Source: Bacteroidales bacterium (GTDB taxonomy: Bacteria > Bacteroidota > Bacteroidia > Bacteroidales > WCHB1-69). Taken from it: 9,551 nt of DNA. The notes beneath the pieces were generated by a model. The model ran no database searches. It saw only the letters and a program-made list of their open reading frames with translations, and had not been told where the DNA came from. Below, piece by piece: positions 7,917 to 9,551 of this stretch (its first letter is position 1; each line of letters starts with the position of its first letter). The stretch spans positions 1 through 9,551 of the forward strand of contig JAKSMH010000019.1 of NCBI GenBank assembly GCA_024400715.1, read 5' to 3'. The translations under genes were made by a program, and so were the position numbers.

Positions 7917-7934
7917 CAATCTAAAAAGAAAGTT

Positions 7935-8183
7935 ATGGAAACTCCAACTTTAGAACAGAAAGTAAAATCAATCATCAGTCAAATCCGCCCCTATTTGCAA
8001 CAAGACGGAGGAGATATTGAATTCATTGAACTGACTGCCGACAATGTTGTCAAAGTAAAATTGCAAGGGGCTTGTGGGACTTGTCCACACGCAAAAATGA
8101 CTTTAAAAAACGGCGTTGAACAAACCTTGAAAAAATATCTTCCCGAAGTTGACCACGTAGAAGATATTATTTTAGGTTTTTAA
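7935..8183 (+). CDS. NifU C-terminal-domain Fe-S cluster carrier protein
   Basis: This small protein of 82 residues consists of only the NifU C-terminal domain (Nfu type), which binds a [4Fe-4S] cluster at a dimer interface and passes it to target proteins in the cytoplasm. The hallmark CxxC is present as GACGTCPHAKMTLKNG, with Cys47 and Cys50. The typical N-terminal block IRPYLQQDGGDIEFIEL is at residues 17-33. ATG 7935 is chosen over TTG 7890 because the promoter-like element at 7909-7916 lies between them and because the longer form would overlap the mannosidase gene. The protein lacks the IscU-like and A-type domains found in longer NifU/NfuA proteins, which is common in Bacteroidota. It is followed 20 nt later by the ychF-like gene, so the two are probably an operon. 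No isc/suf genes are in the window. Confidence 0.92.
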   Translation: METPTLEQKVKSIISQIRPYLQQDGGDIEFIELTADNVVKVKLQGACGTCPHAKMTLKNGVEQTLKKYLPEVDHVEDIILGF

Positions 8184-8203
8184 TCATCAAAAAAGAATAA
8201 GAA

Positions 8204-9304
8204 ATGGGACTTAAATGCGGAATTGTTGGTTTAACCAACTCGGGAAAGACAACGATGTTCAACTGCATCTCCAACACGAAGGCGGCTGTCACTGATTTTG
8301 CATACAGTACCAACAAATCCAATATTGGTGTTTGCCCGGTTCCTGACGATCGTTTAGCCAACATCGATACTTTCATCAAAGCCGACAAATTGATTTATGC
8401 CACATTGGACGTGGTGGATATTCCCGGTTTGGCCAAAGGCGCCAGCCAAGGCGAAGGAATCGGCAACGGTTTCTTGGCGGATGTTCGTCTTTGTGACGCC
8501 CTCGTTCACGTACTTCGCTGCTTTGACAATCCCAACCTGCCGCACGTGGAAGGTTCTATCGATCCTGTGAGAGATATTGAAATCGTTGATTTTGAATTGC
8601 AGGTGAAAGATTTGGAACAAATCAACAAAAAACTGCAAAAAGTAGAAAAGGCAGCCAAACTGGCCAATGAAAAAAACGCAAAACGCGAATACGAAGTTTT
8701 ACTGAAATACAAGGCCCATCTGGAAAATTTCCAAAACGTAAGAACTTTGGAAGTCACTCCCGAAGAAAAAGCCATTGTTAGCGATATGATGCTGTTGACC
8801 GAAAAGCCAATGATGTTTGTCTGCAACGTCAATGACAGCGATGCGGTTAAAGGCAATGCCTACGTCGACAGCGTTAAGGAATACCTGAAAGACAAAAATG
8901 CCGAAATGCTGGTTATTGACGGTAAAATCGAAGCCGAGATTGCGGAATTGGAAAGTGAAGAAGACCGTAAAGTCTTTTTGGAAGATGTAGGCTTAAGCGA
9001 ACCCGGCGTAAACAAAGTTATCCGCGCCGCTTACAAGATGTTGGACCTCATCTCTTTCTTCACCGTTGGCGGCAAAGAAAATCGTGCGTGGACCATCCAT
9101 AAAGGAATGTTAGCACCACAAGCTGCCGGCGTCATCCACAGCGACTTGGAACGTGGTTTTATTCGCGCCGAGGTTATCAAATACAACGATTTGGTACAAT
9201 TGGGGTCGGAACTCAAATGTAAAGAAGCCGGCAAGTTAGCCGTTGAAGGTAAAAACTACGAAGTACAGGATGGTGACATCCTGCACATACGTTTTAATGT
9301 ATAG
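8204..9304 (+). CDS. ychF: YchF/OLA1-family P-loop ATPase with divergent G1 and switch I motifs
   Basis: This is a 366-residue Obg-related ATPase that in well-studied members binds ribosomes and hydrolyses ATP; the usual length is about 363. The P-loop GLTNSGKTT is at residues 9-17, G3 DIPG at 72-75 (hydrophobic after Asp, as in HAS-type NTPases), and HVLRCF starts at His102. The nucleotide-specificity site is NVND at 208-211, where YchF usually has NVxE; this is not the GTP-type NKxD. A helical insertion follows at about 128-190, and the C-terminal TGS domain is canonical (FFTVGGKENRAWTI, APQAAGVIHSDLERGFIRAEVIKY, VQDGDILHIRFNV). The N-terminus deviates: the usual GLPNVGKST is GLTNSGKTT and the usual FPFCTIEPN is FAYSTNKSN, so the redox-sensitive Cys35 of E. 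coli is Ser35 here. It may be a paralogue-type YchF with a canonical copy elsewhere. The gene ends in tandem stops TAG TAA and follows nifU by 20 nt. Confidence 0.9.
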   Translation: MGLKCGIVGLTNSGKTTMFNCISNTKAAVTDFAYSTNKSNIGVCPVPDDRLANIDTFIKADKLIYATLDVVDIPGLAKGASQGEGIGNGFLADVRLCDALVHVLRCFDNPNLPHVEGSIDPVRDIEIVDFELQVKDLEQINKKLQKVEKAAKLANEKNAKREYEVLLKYKAHLENFQNVRTLEVTPEEKAIVSDMMLLTEKPMMFVCNVNDSDAVKGNAYVDSVKEYLKDKNAEMLVIDGKIEAEIAELESEEDRKVFLEDVGLSEPGVNKVIRAAYKMLDLISFFTVGGKENRAWTIHKGMLAPQAAGVIHSDLERGFIRAEVIKYNDLVQLGSELKCKEAGKLAVEGKNYEVQDGDILHIRFNV

Positions 9305-9307
9305 TAA

Positions 9308-9551
<244 letters not shown>

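Noticed and set aside
7890..7934. Longer NifU form from TTG 7890
   Set aside because: It would overlap the mannosidase end and cross the promoter-like TACTTTTG; the extra residues do not resemble the family.

Overview
All genes in this window lie on the + strand. The sequence looks like an AT-leaning chromosome segment of a Bacteroidota member, probably Bacteroidales-like. The reasons are: candidate promoters of the TAnnTTTG class, very weak or absent Shine-Dalgarno sequences, an 82-residue stand-alone NifU C-terminal-domain protein, a UspA-like protein with two degenerate halves, a lipoprotein beta-mannosidase, and a dipeptide-type permease with a long N-terminal insertion. Assignment to a genus is not possible from the sequence alone.

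Layout. 1-1145: the 3' part of an M16 (insulinase/pitrilysin) peptidase gene, entering from the left edge and interrupted by one in-frame TAA at 723-725; the reading frame resumes directly after it. 1163-2239: a DppB/OppB-type ABC permease, 17 nt downstream, with none of its usual partner genes visible. 2240-2304: an AT-rich gap with a TAATTTTG element and a 12-bp palindrome. 2305-3741: a MATE-family multidrug/Na+ antiporter. 3742-3793: a short gap with an inverted repeat. 3794-7900: a compact run of three genes: tsaB (tRNA t6A synthesis), a double UspA-like protein, and a GH2 beta-mannosidase lipoprotein. 7935-8183: a NifU-like Fe-S protein with its own candidate promoter. 8204-9304: a YchF/OLA1-like P-loop ATPase with unusual G1 and switch I motifs. 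9308-9346: a stem-loop. 9356-9428: tRNA-Gly(CCC). 9443-9551: the start of thyA, running off the right edge.

How the genes relate. Most are housekeeping or transport genes: t6A modification, Fe-S delivery, a ribosome-associated ATPase, a glycine tRNA and dTMP synthesis. Spacing suggests these transcription units: M16 peptidase + permease; MATE (possibly its own promoter); tsaB-usp-mannosidase; nifU-ychF; tRNA with thyA close behind. No CRISPR array, phage gene, transposase, toxin-antitoxin pair or recognisable defence cassette was seen, and I find no convincing new multi-gene system. The points most worth a second look are the interrupted M16 gene, the YchF homologue that lacks the usual FPFCTIEPN switch I motif and the redox cysteine, and the very tight tRNA-Gly/thyA junction. 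There is no gene-free stretch longer than 300 bases.
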